A stretch of DNA of 64,000 nt from contig JBBDHG010000008.1 of the NCBI GenBank assembly GCA_037951165.1, forward strand, positions 8,090,001 to 8,154,000, written 5' to 3'. How positions within the stretch are numbered: the first letter of the stretch is position 1; each line of letters starts with the position of its first letter. Made by a program: the position numbers and the translations under genes. Below are positions 10,135 through 20,745 of this stretch, one piece after another. The notes beneath the pieces were generated by a model that made no database searches, had not been told where the DNA came from, and saw only the letters and a program-made list of their open reading frames with translations. The DNA is from Lophius americanus. Taxonomy: Eukaryota; Chordata; Actinopteri; Lophiiformes; Lophiidae.

Positions 10135-10664
10135 TATATATTTATGTATAGAGTATATATGTTTATATTTATATATATGGGTTTAATTTTTAGGATAAAT
10201 AGGCCTCAAGGTTGAGTGCAGCCACCCTACCACCCTAAGAAGACCCTTTTAACTGCTTGTATCCACATCATCCCTCTCTCTGTTACTATTACCAAAAGCT
10301 CAAGACCAAAGGTGAAAGAACAAGTATCAGCTCAGAAATTGAGAGCCTTGCCTCCTGGCTCAGTTCTCTCTTCATCTGTTACAATATTACTGCTGATGCG
10401 GCACTGTCTATCTAATGCTATTTTAGTGAGCAAGAATCACCACCAGAACACACTGGAGGTTTAGGTGTATCTTTAATCTTAGATGCTTTGATGTCGTGGG
10501 TAATAACCTTTTGTAGGGTCTCCCAAAGTAGCTTTGGTTGTATTCTTCTTCTGGGTTTTTGGTTTACAGTTGGAAATCATTTTACAGGTGCATTACGGCT
10601 CATTCTTTGATTTCTTGCTGTCCCCTGTGTGTTTAACCTGTCTGTCCCAACTTCCAACTCCTTG

Positions 10665-10711
10665 CTCTCTCTCTAACTCTCTCTCCTGCTCTCTGTCTCT
10701 CTCTCTCTACT
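10665..10711 (+). repeat. CT-rich simple repeat
   Basis: A run of CTCTCTCT interrupted by single-base changes. Confidence 0.85.
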
Positions 10712-11045
10712 TGTGACTGTGTTGCCGATAGCTCCACACCTGCCTCCAATCCATCCATACGCTTCCAGTATAATAACCCCAGTTCTCCAGCGACTCCTAA
10801 CCACAACGTTTTGCTACCAAAGTGATGGCTATATTGGTACCCAGATAATGAATTATTAATTCTTTCACCTGACTTTCCTTGAGACCCAAGCTGGATCCAG
10901 CCATCGCTTTCCTTGGCCTGCAATTTGACCTGGACGAAGAGCAATTTCTAGGATATGCCTACGGTGTCTTCCTGGCAAAGTCCCAAGCTCCCTTTGTTTT
11001 ACAAGCCATCCCTCTGTTTAAACTCCTCAACAAATGTGAAGTTAT
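10712..11045 (+). repeat. Possible LTR fragment
   Basis: The words CTCCACACCTGCCTCCAATC and CCAGTATAATAACCCC followed by TTCTCCAGCGACTCCT resemble the TATA and start region of fish gypsy LTRs, and a later 'CCTTGAGACCCAAGCTGGA' also fits. No neighbouring gag or pol remains. A chance match is possible. Confidence 0.3.
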
Positions 11046-11064
11046 GTCCAAAAAACAGTGTTTG

Positions 11065-11375
11065 TTGTAAAAAAAAAAAAAACTCCCCCTAGTGAGAAAA
11101 GTTTGAAGTATTACAGTAAAAAACAAACAAATCTCTGGAGTCCATTCATATGCACAAAATTTGGACAAAATTCTACAAACGATCGAGAAGTTAAGGCCCT
11201 AAAACATTTGGAAAAAAGGCCCTCCCTAGTCTTGGAAAAAAGCAACTGGCGGTTCCCAAAATCCCTCCAGTTTTTCCTTGCGCTAAAGTCTTTGTATTTA
11301 TAATACTTGGAAAGAATCCATGATATGGTTATTGTGTTATTGCATAAACTCCAAGGATCTTCGGCATTTTCAGGG
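11065..11375 (-). repeat. Dispersed repeat A, copy 3
   Basis: Read on the minus strand it has CCCTGAAAAT at its start, then GATCCTTGGAGTTTATGCAA, a 'tggagggattttgggaa' word, 'gtgcatatgaatggact' and finally CTCACTAGGGGGAG next to a T-run. The order is the same as in the other A copies. The first roughly 40 bp after the terminal hairpin seem deleted, and the right half is missing. Confidence 0.6.
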
Positions 11376-13020
11376 AAAAAATTAGGGAAACTTAGGCAAC
11401 ATCCTGGAGCCAGACTTAGGAGGAGAGCCCGCCAGTGGGTGTCTGCGGGGGCGTTACAGCAACTACAGACATGTTCTAATGCAGAACATTGATCACTATC
11501 TGATGAAGTCATATTAGGTGGAAAATATAATTAACCGCTAATCCCAAACAATGGAGATGGGGTGAAGCAGTTTGTCTCTGAGCTGTTTTTGTTAAGTGGA
11601 TTTCTGGGAGTTCAAAGCTTCAGCAGGAAGAAAAAAAAAAAAAGCAGCAGGCGCTTCTGAGAATTCATCAGTGGATTTACACTCTGCATGGGCAGCGTGA
11701 ACAGCGAAGATAACTATAAATATACCTTTATATTCTTTAAACAGCACCTCACACTCCTCAACATGTTCAGTCAGGACAGGAACAGATTACTGATGAATTT
11801 CAAATTTCTTCCTGACCAAAAATGATGCGATGCAGTGAGTGCTCTATTAAAAGATCAAACTCCCCCTCAGGAAAACACAAGAGCCAATTATCTCCACACG
11901 AATCACATATGAGAAAAACTTTGTGACTCTGTTTTTGTTTAAGTAGCACAAGAAACCGACCACAAGAGGTGAAACTAAATACAGATAAGTAAAAATGGAA
12001 AACACATAAATCAAGTTAGATAAGATAGATTTAGAGAGGTCTATGAACATAAATAACACTGTTTCCTGATACTCCTGATTAAAGACCTTATTTAAAGTTT
12101 CATTTGGCCAGTCCATTGTATTTATCTGGACGGAAAAATCTCAAAACAATTTCTGGATAGAATTTGGTAAAATCTTGCTTAAATTTTTAATGACCCCACT
12201 ATTTCAAGTCTCAACAATAATTAAAATAATGATTACATCTTTTTGAAATGATCTCCCTGTATTTGAACAATCTATAAATAGTGGGGTTCTGGGTGTTAGT
12301 ATGTGAACCTTTGGCCCATGGTAGTTCCACTAATCTAGATGTAGGGTTTGTAAACACATATGGAAGGAAAAACCTTATTTATTTTATGTATATCAATATA
12401 TACAGAGATGCTCATTCATCGCCAGATCTGTTTTATACACTTTAGACAAATACGTAGACGTTATTACTTCAAATCCAAAATACAGAGCATTTACCAAACA
12501 CATCTCCTGCTTGTTATAAATGTTATTCCTTAGAGATTACTCTAAGGAATACTTAGGTTACTAATAACTTTGTATCATGCTTTAAAGTAGTCTCCCTCTG
12601 GTCTGGTATCTTACAAACATGAGACATCCGACATAATCTATATTCATAGACTTATAAAGTGCGTTGTCTAATGTTGAAAGTTATGGATAACGTTGATATA
12701 GTTTTTTGTGCTTATGCAAACGTTTATAAGTGAGAGCTTTGCTCTTTTTGGAAAGTCGCTTGATACAACATTTGTTGTGATTAGGCAGAATATAGCGTTG
12801 ATCTGACCCTACTCGGACTAGTTTTTGGATGACACACAGTCAACTTCAACTACAACTCTCTCATTTTAATAATATGACAGTAAACAAGATTCTTTCTCAA
12901 GCGGCAGAGCTCGACTACACACTTGAAAGGTGACTCCAAAGTTTAATTCTTCTATCTCTTTGTGACAGGTTGTGAGGGGAGGTGCAGATCAGAATGTGAA
13001 TTGTCAACTTTGCACATCAC
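11376..13020. other. No gene seen; one perfect hairpin
   Basis: Mostly unique AT-rich DNA. A perfect 12-bp inverted repeat with a 4-base loop is at 12524-12551. Confidence 0.45.
12524..12551. repeat. Perfect 12-bp inverted repeat
   Basis: TATTCCTTAGAG and its exact reverse complement flank the loop ATTA. The stem does not extend further. Confidence 0.85.
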
Positions 13021-13027
13021 AGTGCTT

Positions 13028-13201
13028 TTAGGATTGAGATAAGTCCCATAACTCTGGTTCATCTTCAAGCATCATTTGCTCCTTTTCGACGACCGAGCTG
13101 CTCTTATCCATTTCTGAGCGGTTTTCTAGATCTTCTTTACTGATGTTTTCAAAAGCTTCCCTCACATCAGCAGGAAGTTTCTGGTTTTGTATCCTGTCAC
13201 T
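13028..13201 (-). other. Protein-like 57-codon open frame, possible exon relic
   Basis: This frame opens after a stop at 13202-13204 and ends with TAA at 13028-13030. It has no initiating Met near its start. The product contains KLPADVREAFENISKEDLEN and ends with DEPELWDLSQS. Its acidic, Lys- and Glu-rich make-up is more protein-like than most chance frames in this DNA. A weak splice-acceptor-like CAG lies near 13194. I do not recognise the protein. It may be the end of a decayed gene or pure chance. Confidence 0.18.
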
Positions 13202-13593
13202 TTATAAGGCAGAGCCAACTTTTGGTGTCCTTTCATTGAAACACATCCATTTCCCCACCTTATCCCTCTGCTCAGTTTTTGGTTTACAAAATAAAAGCAA
13301 ATTAAATTCTGCTCAATAGGGAAAACACAGTGTTGTTACATTCTAAGTTTTATATGACGGAAAGTTGAATAGGCCCTAGACCTATTGTTATTACATCAAT
13401 GAGAATGATAAGGGGTTTATACTGCTAAAACTCCACTCAGAAAGTAACTGGAGCAATGGGACACCAGTCTTGAAGATTGCCTTCTAAAAAATAAAAAATT
13501 CCCGAATGACCACATTTTCATAGGGACTGTATTTAAAGTTGAATTTGAATTACCCTCACCCATACCGTAACACTAAAAACAAGGTTCAGAAAG

Positions 13594-14103
13594 CAAAAAC
13601 CTCTGCAAAGGCATTACATTACCCTAGGTTTAAAAAATTCATGCAGATTTCTCCATTAATGTCTGAGTTATTGCCAGCCCTTAAATGTACCATCAACTCC
13701 AACAAAATATCTGGGTATTTCTCAAATACTCTGTAGTCGGTTGTTTCCTGCGCATTCCTCTTCAGCGACTCTGTTCAGCCTACCGAGCCCCCAGGTTCAC
13801 CCCCAAATGAAAATCAAAAGAATAAAAAAAAAGATGTTGAAACTGAACCCCCAACTCTACCCCAAAGAAAGACAAAGGATCAAAAGCAGCAAGAGCCACA
13901 AAGTGATGTCACTTATCCAAACGGCTCATTTTTTTAATTGTATTTCCCTTTTATGCTGCGAAACACGGCATGTCATCAAAATTTAAACACCTCTAGGATA
14001 TGCCAAAATCTACCATGCACATGCCATAGTTTTTCCGTAATCTTTCTCATAAACAAACAGACATACAAACAATCATAAAAGCATAACTTCTTTGGCGGAG
14101 ATC
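13594..14103 (+). repeat. Dispersed repeat B, copy 3, perhaps full length
   Basis: It starts at about 13598 with AACCTCTGCAAAGG, then has 'ttcatgcagatttctccatt', 'tgccagcccttaaat' and 'cctcttcagcgactctgttc'. About 500 bp on, CTTCTTTGGCGGAGAT (14087-14102) is close to the reverse complement of the start, suggesting inverted ends as in a small DNA transposon. The middle has an A-rich stretch at 13805-13835 and no transposase. Confidence 0.45.
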
Positions 14104-15685
14104 ATTGAAACAAATAGATACAGAATGCAAAATCTATATAAAACAATAAACATAGTTATAGAGCAGTGACAGTGCTGTAATAAAACTGATCAAATAACTT
14201 ATCCGTATGAAAGTAATTATAATCTAATAAATGTAAGGTTTGCTACTTGGGACTTTGTCATTTAGGTGACTAGTTATGTTCTGTCACATACTGCCAATTT
14301 ATCAGTGAAGTTAACTTACAAAACAACTGTTGTGTGGACTTGGTCTACTGGACGTGTGGTTTATTGGTCTACTGATACAAACTTTGAACCGAGTGTTATT
14401 GAGGGACACGGCTCTTAATTTTTAAAGACCATTAAGCTGTTACATGTTTGTTCTGCTAGGATTTTTTTCCTTTTAAGTCACAAATGAAATATGAAAAGAC
14501 CCGCTTCAGCGAATCAAAAATACTTTCATTTTCAGACCAGACGGCTCTGAAGAGCTCTAATCTCTGTGGCTCTTTTGTCTTTAACTCTAAATGAATGAAG
14601 ATCTACATCCAGCATGAGAAGGATTTCATCCATTCCAACTTCTTTTTCTGAGCAGACGAACAACGCTCTGCTCGTCTGAGCTCCAGCCACATCCTGTTCA
14701 AAGCTATGTTTCTATGGCAACGGTGTTCAACATGTACACAAGGGAAAGCTGCAAGAAAGAGAGAAAAAGAAAGTTTCTCAAAGACCAAACATGGCCTAGC
14801 GTTTGACTGGTATCACATATGCAGACCTGCTGACTGAGAGGCTTTTTCTATGCCCTGCAGCAGAGCGAAGTTCCCATGACAACTGCATCCCTCGGTTCAC
14901 AGGCTGTCTGCTCATTTTGCCCCTCGCTAATTCTCAAACAGTTATAATCAATACTGACAATGCAACTCTGCCATGTGTCCTTGGGGGCCTAGAGAGGCAA
15001 CAGTGCATGAGAAGTACACATCAACTGTACACCATAACATTTCACACACACAAAATGGCACGACCACACACAGACACACTCATACACAGACACTCTGAGC
15101 ATGAAATCAAATGTACAGTATTTACCCTTGATAAAACGCAACGACCGAGTTGATACCAGTGTAACAGTACAGAGGATGTTTCATTCGTGATTCAGCATCT
15201 TTGTAGCTGATTCCTACCCCAGGAAGACACATCGTTTTGTGGTTACTTCACTTCACTAGCTGCATCACACCTTTTGTCACGCAACATTTGACAACAGCGA
15301 AAACAACAAGATGGAAAATATAGACACAAAATATAGTGTTCAAGGTTGCACATTAATCCTGTTACGATGGGATCTATATCCTGACTTCAGATATATATCA
15401 GTGTTCGAGGCTCTTGTTCAATTTGGACAACTTTGGGTGGGGTGTTTTGACAACTTGTGGGATGCTGTAGTAAGGTGGCACGCATAGTGAAAGTTTTTTT
15501 GGTGTTCAAAGTAAATTTAAAAAACTCCAATAGTGATTGAGTACTGTTCACTTTTAAAACAACACCGATACAGGGTCCAGGAATTTTGTGTACAAGTAGC
15601 AAAAGTAATAGTAGCTGTTTCTTATACTATTTCTTGCTTAAAGTTGTGGGATGTCATATTTCATTTGTTTAGTTTTTGGAGTTAA
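14104..15685. other. No gene seen; mixed unique DNA
   Basis: The 14500-15150 part is less AT-rich and looks unique. An RFX-type X-box match is at 14708-14721, and CA-rich sequence lies near 15040-15100. The 116-codon plus frame at 14803-15153 has no family resemblance. Confidence 0.4.
14708..14721. promoter_or_regulatory. X-box-like RFX site
   Basis: GTTTCTATGGCAAC fits the 14-base X-box consensus GTHNYYATRRNAAC at every position. RFX factors bind such sites near cilium and immune genes. No gene or promoter is visible beside it, and one chance match in 64 kb is not surprising. Confidence 0.2.
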
Positions 15686-15689
15686 TCTG

Positions 15690-16340
15690 ATTGTAGTTGA
15701 CCTCAGACCAGTCCACAAAGTCCTTGATGGTATTTCTGTACTCAAGATTGTTCCCCTCTGATATGCATCCGATGAAAGCTGAGTCATCAGAGAACTTCTT
15801 GAGATGGCAGAGATTTTTGTTGTGTCAGAAGTGTAGAGGGTAAACAGTAAAGGGGAACAGGGGCACGGTCCCCTGTTGAGCTCCCATTCTACAGGCTACC
15901 ACGTCAGACACACAGTCCCTCAGCATCTGGTCCGTCAGTGAGGTAGTTGGGGGTTCATGCAGCTAGGCGGTGATTAACAACTGCGTCTTCCAGCTTCCCT
16001 CTCAGCAGTGAAGGCTGGATCGTGTTGAAAGACTGGAGAAGTTAAACAAAATAATCCTCACAGTGCTTCCAGGGTTCTCAAGATTAGAGAGGGATAGGTG
16101 TAGCAGGTAAAAGGCTGCGTCGTCCACTACAATGCCTGGCTGATAGGCAAACGGAAGTGGATCCTGGTGGAGTTCACCAGGGTCGAAGGTACTTGAGAAG
16201 AACCCTCTCTATGGTCTTCATCAGGCGGGAGGTTCAGACAATAGGCCTGAAGAGGTTGGGCTCCCTGGTGTATGCAGTCTTTGGTACAGGTACAACAAAG
16301 GAAGTCTTCCTCAGTACTGGTACTGGTGTCTTTTGTCCAT
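15690..16340 (-). pseudogene. Rex1/Babar-like LINE reverse transcriptase relic
   Basis: Read on the minus strand through several frames, the order is a proline-rich opening with RPIV, then SFNTIQPSLLRGKLEDAVVN, NYLTD, GAQQGTVPVP with LFTLYTSD, and DSAFIGCISEGNNLEYR with DFVDWSEVN. These correspond to RT palm motifs: the 'F.TIQP' block, the 'G.PQGTVL.P.LFtLYTsD' turn and the Y-S-D-D-T motif, here reading S-D-D-S. Stops and frameshifts are frequent. The second copy at 52520-53480 shares the same blocks. It is a dead insertion. Confidence 0.65.
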
Positions 16341-16467
16341 GATTCTAAAGATTTCAACACTGGGTTGTTTTTATTTGACACTATGGCTGTTGTCAGAACC
16401 CTCTGAGTTCCCTGTCTTTGCCCTGCCTGTCAACACACGTAAACTAAAGAAAGCTCTCACGGAGCAA

Positions 16468-16690
16468 AACCTCCGCCAAGGCACAACATTACCCAACAGT
16501 AGACATTATTGTTATCAGAATCAACCAGTGCGCTTATTTAGGAAAATGTCATGTAAATTGGTCCATTTATTTATGAGTTATTGACAGCCTCTAAATCTTC
16601 CATCCTCCAAAAAAAACATTTGTCTCTCCTCATTTTCCTGCTCCCTCCACTTCAGCATTTTTGCTCAGAGCCCCCAGCTCTAACCATCAC
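16468..16690 (+). repeat. Dispersed repeat B, copy 4
   Basis: It starts with AACCTCCGCCAAGGCA (near 16469), followed by 'acattaccca', 'attgacagcctctaaatctt' and 'ccacttcagcattt', and ends near GAGCCCCCAG, a word also at the end of copy 3. Confidence 0.55.
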
Positions 16691-16839
16691 CAGTCAGTCC
16701 CTCTTTCTTCATTTGTGTGATGAAAAATAATAAAGATAATTCTAATTGTCATTGTTTTGCACAGATGCAAAGAGGATGTTGGGATGTAACGCTGTATCTC
16801 CAGTGTAAATTAATTAATAGTAATAATTATAATAATTTA

Positions 16840-17055
16840 TATTTTACCAATCGCACACAGACATACACAGAAAAACAGTGAAATAATTTCTCTCCATTAG
16901 ACCAATCCTTCAGGCAGAAGTTGGCAGTCCCCTTTAAGTTCCCGGGGAGCATATTTGGTTCAGGGTCTTGCTCAAGGATTTTACAACATGTAGATTCGGC
17001 TGGGGTTCGGCTACCCTCCATTCTGGGATCGGGAGACGGCCGCTCTACAATCGGA
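16840..17055 (-). mobile_element. tRNA-derived SINE, family S, copy 1
   Basis: On the minus strand the head reads GTAGAGCGGCCGTCTCCCGA, resembling a tRNA A-box region, and then a degenerate B-box GGTAGCCGAACCCCAGCC. Further on comes the common fish SINE landmark CCTTGAGCAAGACCCTGAACC. The same 'gggagacggccgctct' word occurs in the copies at 18055 and, reversed, at 62915. Confidence 0.6.
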
Positions 17056-17955
17056 AAATCAGAACATAGTTAGCTCAAACCCCGTTATAGACACAAAAGA
17101 AAATTGACAGAGTTTTAATAGGGCATTGCACCACAAGGTGGCATAGCTGCAATCGGCTTTATATTATTTATAAAAACATTTTAATCAATTGTCTATTCTT
17201 TTTTCTGTTGTCTACTCATTCTGTTTGGGCAACTGTGCCATCAGCATTGAAAGTTGTACAAATGTATGTAGTGTTAACTCCAGATGTTTGTTTTAGATTG
17301 AAAGTGTCTGATGGAGGGAAGGAGGACACACAGAAGATTCTGATACCCGTCCAACTGGTAGTCAGACAATTACACTCTGTGTGGTTGTTTGTGTCGGGCT
17401 CCAGTTTGATTAAACAGTGTGTAATATGTGTGGCACATTGCCCTCATTCAGCTCTCAGTGAAATGATTCTGCCATATATATGCCTTTTTAACTCTAGCAT
17501 TTGAGTTGAACACTGCCAAACTATTTTTTGCGATTGGAACACAGAATGATTTCCTTGGTGGTCAGATCGGTTTCACTCATCCCAAAAGCATAATTAAAAC
17601 CAGACAGGAGTCTTTATCAATGCCTCAGGTTACTGGGTCCATAGTGCCCCCTGTTTAAAACTCTGATTTTGAACTCATTGAGTCATAATGGATCTTTCGA
17701 CTGTACGTTAATGTGATCTGTCATTCAACATTTTTCTGATCAAGATTTGACAAAGTGTTTGAAAAATCAAATGTCGCCAGCTTTGGATTTACAGCATTGA
17801 CATTGTTTTATCACATACATTAACAATGTCCTCCACATGACATGTCACAGAAATATCCTGCTTAAGTCGAAGAATTTCACTTGCATGACGAAGGATTTCC
17901 CTTGCATGACTGATGCGAACGATTTGAAAAACACTGAGTATATTATTATCATTAT
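17056..17955. other. No gene seen
   Basis: Unique DNA. The 98-codon plus frame at 17208-17504 is not recognisable. Confidence 0.45.
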
Positions 17956-17956
17956 C

Positions 17957-19020
17957 ACATCCCTGAAAAGTCGGGGATATTATGGTATTTTCATCGCTGC
18001 CAGGGCCTTGTCCTCCACCGCCACCACGACCGATCGACCCACTCAAGTTCACTATATTTGAGCATTGGGACCTGCTCCCTCAGGGATGAGACCTGCTGGG
18101 GCTCGAGCCCGGCTACCTTAAGATATTTCAATTGGGAGACGGCCGCTCTAGCCACTACTGTTACAGTGACTGCATATAAATGGACTCAAGGCTATTTATT
18201 TGGAATCCATGTGTTATATTTTAATAGTTCATATGTTACTCACAAGGGGGAGCTTTAAAAAACCCCCACAGTTTTAAGGACATAACTTTCTTAACCATGG
18301 GTCCAATTTAGTCAAAATGTGGTGAACGTTAATCAGCTGGATGAGATCTGCGTTGTAAGTATCATATCTGACACTAGGGGGAACTTTATTGCCAAAAGTT
18401 TTTGGGCCATAAATTGTAAAGCACTGGTCCGATTTTGTCCAAATTGAGTCCATATGAATAAACTGAAGGAGACTTATCTTGTATTTATCATATTGTACTC
18501 TAAAAGTTCACATTTAATTCACTGGTTGGAGTTTAAAAAAAAAGAAAAAATACTGTTTTCCAGACAAACCTCAAAACTTTCACATTTTCAACTTTATATC
18601 CCAAAAAAACCTTAGTCCCAGGACAAACTGCATTGATTTTGTGAAAGTTCGGTTGTATATTTCCAATCCTAGGGGGAGATTTACCTCCATAAATTTTCCT
18701 GACATTTATTTTTTTTGTAATTTTAACCGTTGTTCTGCTTTAGCCCAAATTTGGTGCATATGAATCCATTCAAGGCAATCTATACTGTTTATATTATATT
18801 ATGCCCATATTTTAATAGCAGTAAATAGTAATAATACTTGTATTTAATAAGATAATCTAATATTTCATATTTTACTCACTTATGGGAACTTTTCTTTGTA
18901 ATGGAAAATACTGAGAAATCATTTAAATTTAAGTTTTCAATCAGGGGGATTTGTTTCTACTGCGAAGAGGACTTGGGACTTTTTGGGAATATACCCTTGA
19001 TGTCGGTGACGACAGCTTTC
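17957..19020 (+). repeat. Dispersed repeat A, copy 4, longest
   Basis: It starts CCCTGAAAAGTCGGGGATAT and ends GGGAATATACCCTTGATGTC with GGTGACGACAGC. About three internal modules of roughly 140 bp each contain a CACTAGGGGGA-like word, a 'ggccataaattg' or 'ggacataact' word, 'gtcc.atttagtcaaaat', a 'catatgaat' word and 'tcatat.gtactctaaaagttca'. A SINE fragment interrupts it at about 18055-18160, just after the left end. Confidence 0.7.
18055..18160 (-). mobile_element. SINE family S fragment inside repeat A
   Basis: The minus strand has GGCTAGAGCGGCCGTCTCCC, then GGGCTCGAGCCCCAGC as the B-box-like part, then CTCATCCCTGAGGGAGCAGG. It matches the heads of the SINEs at 16840 and 62915. It lies within A copy 4, so it inserted after that copy did. 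Confidence 0.55.
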
Positions 19021-19738
19021 TGTAGATCTAGATGTTAACAGTATTATACGCTAATAAAATACCAATTTTATTGCTAGTGCACATGTCTCTGTTTCTTCCC
19101 AACCTCTCTCTCAGAATGTTATATATTAGAATGTCCCAACACATAAAAGTGTTAGAGCATTCTCTTAAACAACTGGAGATTGGGACTTCATTTTTTTGTT
19201 GCTGCTAAATGGCGTAGTCCAAATCTTCAAAAGACTAGAGATCTCTAATTGATTTGAAAAGCAACTATTTACACGAGGGACATCATTCTACCCATTTTAC
19301 TAGGACATCTGCCTCAGTATGGTTATGCTGTGCCTGACTGAAATCCGAGATTAATGTTTAATCCAGCTCCTATATTTTGCAGTGGAGTATATGGAAAAGG
19401 AGAGCATCCCAAACACTTTGAACTACATGCAATGTAGACTGAAGTTATGAAGAAAAGTTCATTAAACAGAGGCTGAATAGAATAAAAATGTGACACTATC
19501 TTTGTAAATAGTTTAAAAGGTCCAATTAATGATTTCAAAGGGATGAAGTTTTGATGATTATAAAAGAAAAGTTGAAATGCGACATGCCCGGCCTCTCTTT
19601 TATCAGGGGAAAGTTAACAGGCAAATCATTAATAGTTTCAAGGTTTACGGCTCCATTGTTATTATTGAGGTGCTGCTTCTTATGATGGTTGATCGGTCTT
19701 AAGCTTGTATCTATATGGCAAAGTTGCCTCATTTGTTC
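19021..19738. other. No gene seen
   Basis: AT-rich unique DNA. Confidence 0.45.
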
Positions 19739-19739
19739 C

Positions 19740-20110
19740 TATAGCTTTCCTCTCTTCAGCCACAGCCACCTTGAGGCTCTCTCTGCTGCGTTGGTAGTAT
19801 TGCTGCGGAGGGCTCTCCTCCTATCACACTCTATGCCTAGCAGCTGAGTGGTCTGAATAGAGATCAGGCTGCAAAGCCCCTGCATCCAACATCTACTGGC
19901 AGGCATCTTGCACTCCTGCTACCTTGCAGATATTTTCTGACAAGACCATTGATGGTGAGCTTTCTATCAAGTGCATCTATCGAGCAGCACTCCCATGGTT
20001 TTCTCTTTCAGATATGTGTGCCTTTTTGGCTTGCTTGATTACCACTCTGATGGATTCTGCGATTGCCTTCAAGAATTGGTCATGTCTTCATCTGAAGCCA
20101 CTCTTCTTCA
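19740..20110 (-). pseudogene. R2/NeSL-like LINE C-terminal relic
   Basis: Two blocks are clear on the minus strand. DVGCRGFAA (about 19869-19895) corresponds to 'VEVGCRGFvg' seen near the C-terminus of fish LINEs that carry a restriction-like endonuclease. After a frame change, GIECDRRRALRSN and then AAERASRWLWLKRG (about 19745-19835) match the end of the same proteins. The endonuclease core and RT lying upstream are not readable. A related fragment from a more N-terminal region is at 2960-3440. The clade name is tentative. Confidence 0.55.
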
Positions 20111-20560
20111 ACTGTCTTGGTGTAGCAGTTTAATATTTGCTAAAGGGTTCCCTGCTTTGAGCAAAGTGGACGGCTGGTGTATCTGCCTTCAGCTACATGC
20201 CTCCAAGGCATGGTGGTTTGATGGGATGGGAAGGACATCCTAGACTGCCTGGATGACAATCTTGATCCTGTTGGGATGTCCCTGTCCAGCTCTGCTTGGA
20301 TTCACCAATCCCACCAGCCCACTGTGATGAAGCCTCGACTCGTCCTGTAGAACAGCTTCCCCTGCTCTCCATTTCCTCCCATTCCACTCCTAGATTCCAG
20401 CTTTTGCCAACTTTGTGCCTATTGACTCGAGGCACAACAATACTTCCCTGGCCCTCATTACCTTGAATTCCCCTTCCAAGGATCATACGGGCTGCTTGAC
20501 TTTGTTGCTTGCCTGTGGAGCGCTGTAACTCTAATGTAGAATATTCATAGCCCAAAATAT
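20111..20560 (-). other. Possible upstream part of the LINE relic
   Basis: The 120-codon minus frame 20193-20555 is Gly-, Ser- and Gln-rich and not recognisable. Base composition is like the adjoining relic. It may be degraded element sequence or unrelated DNA. Confidence 0.25.
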
Positions 20561-20599
20561 TAAAAAAAATTAAAATAAGGCATTCAATGTTTTCTTAAT

Positions 20600-20745
20600 T
20601 TTTTTGGGCAGTATGTGGGAGTGGGAAGAAGTGGGAGTACCTGGAAAGAGGCCATGCAGATATAGAACTGGAGAACTTGAAGCCTCTGTGACCCTGAACA
20701 GTATAAGCGGTTACAGATATTGAATGAATAAATTAATGAATATAG
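20600..20745 (+). repeat. Common fish dispersed repeat fragment
   Basis: It has GGGAGTACCTGGAAAGAGGC, 'catgcaga' and 'ggagaactt', and then CTGTGACCCTGAACAGTATA followed by AGCGGTTACAGAT and short GAAT repeats. The last part is the typical 3-prime end of a very common teleost repeat ('gaccctgaacaggataagcggttac'). Confidence 0.55.

Noticed and set aside
20193..20555. 120-codon minus frame considered as a gene
   Set aside because: It has no domain and low-complexity composition, and it adjoins a LINE relic.
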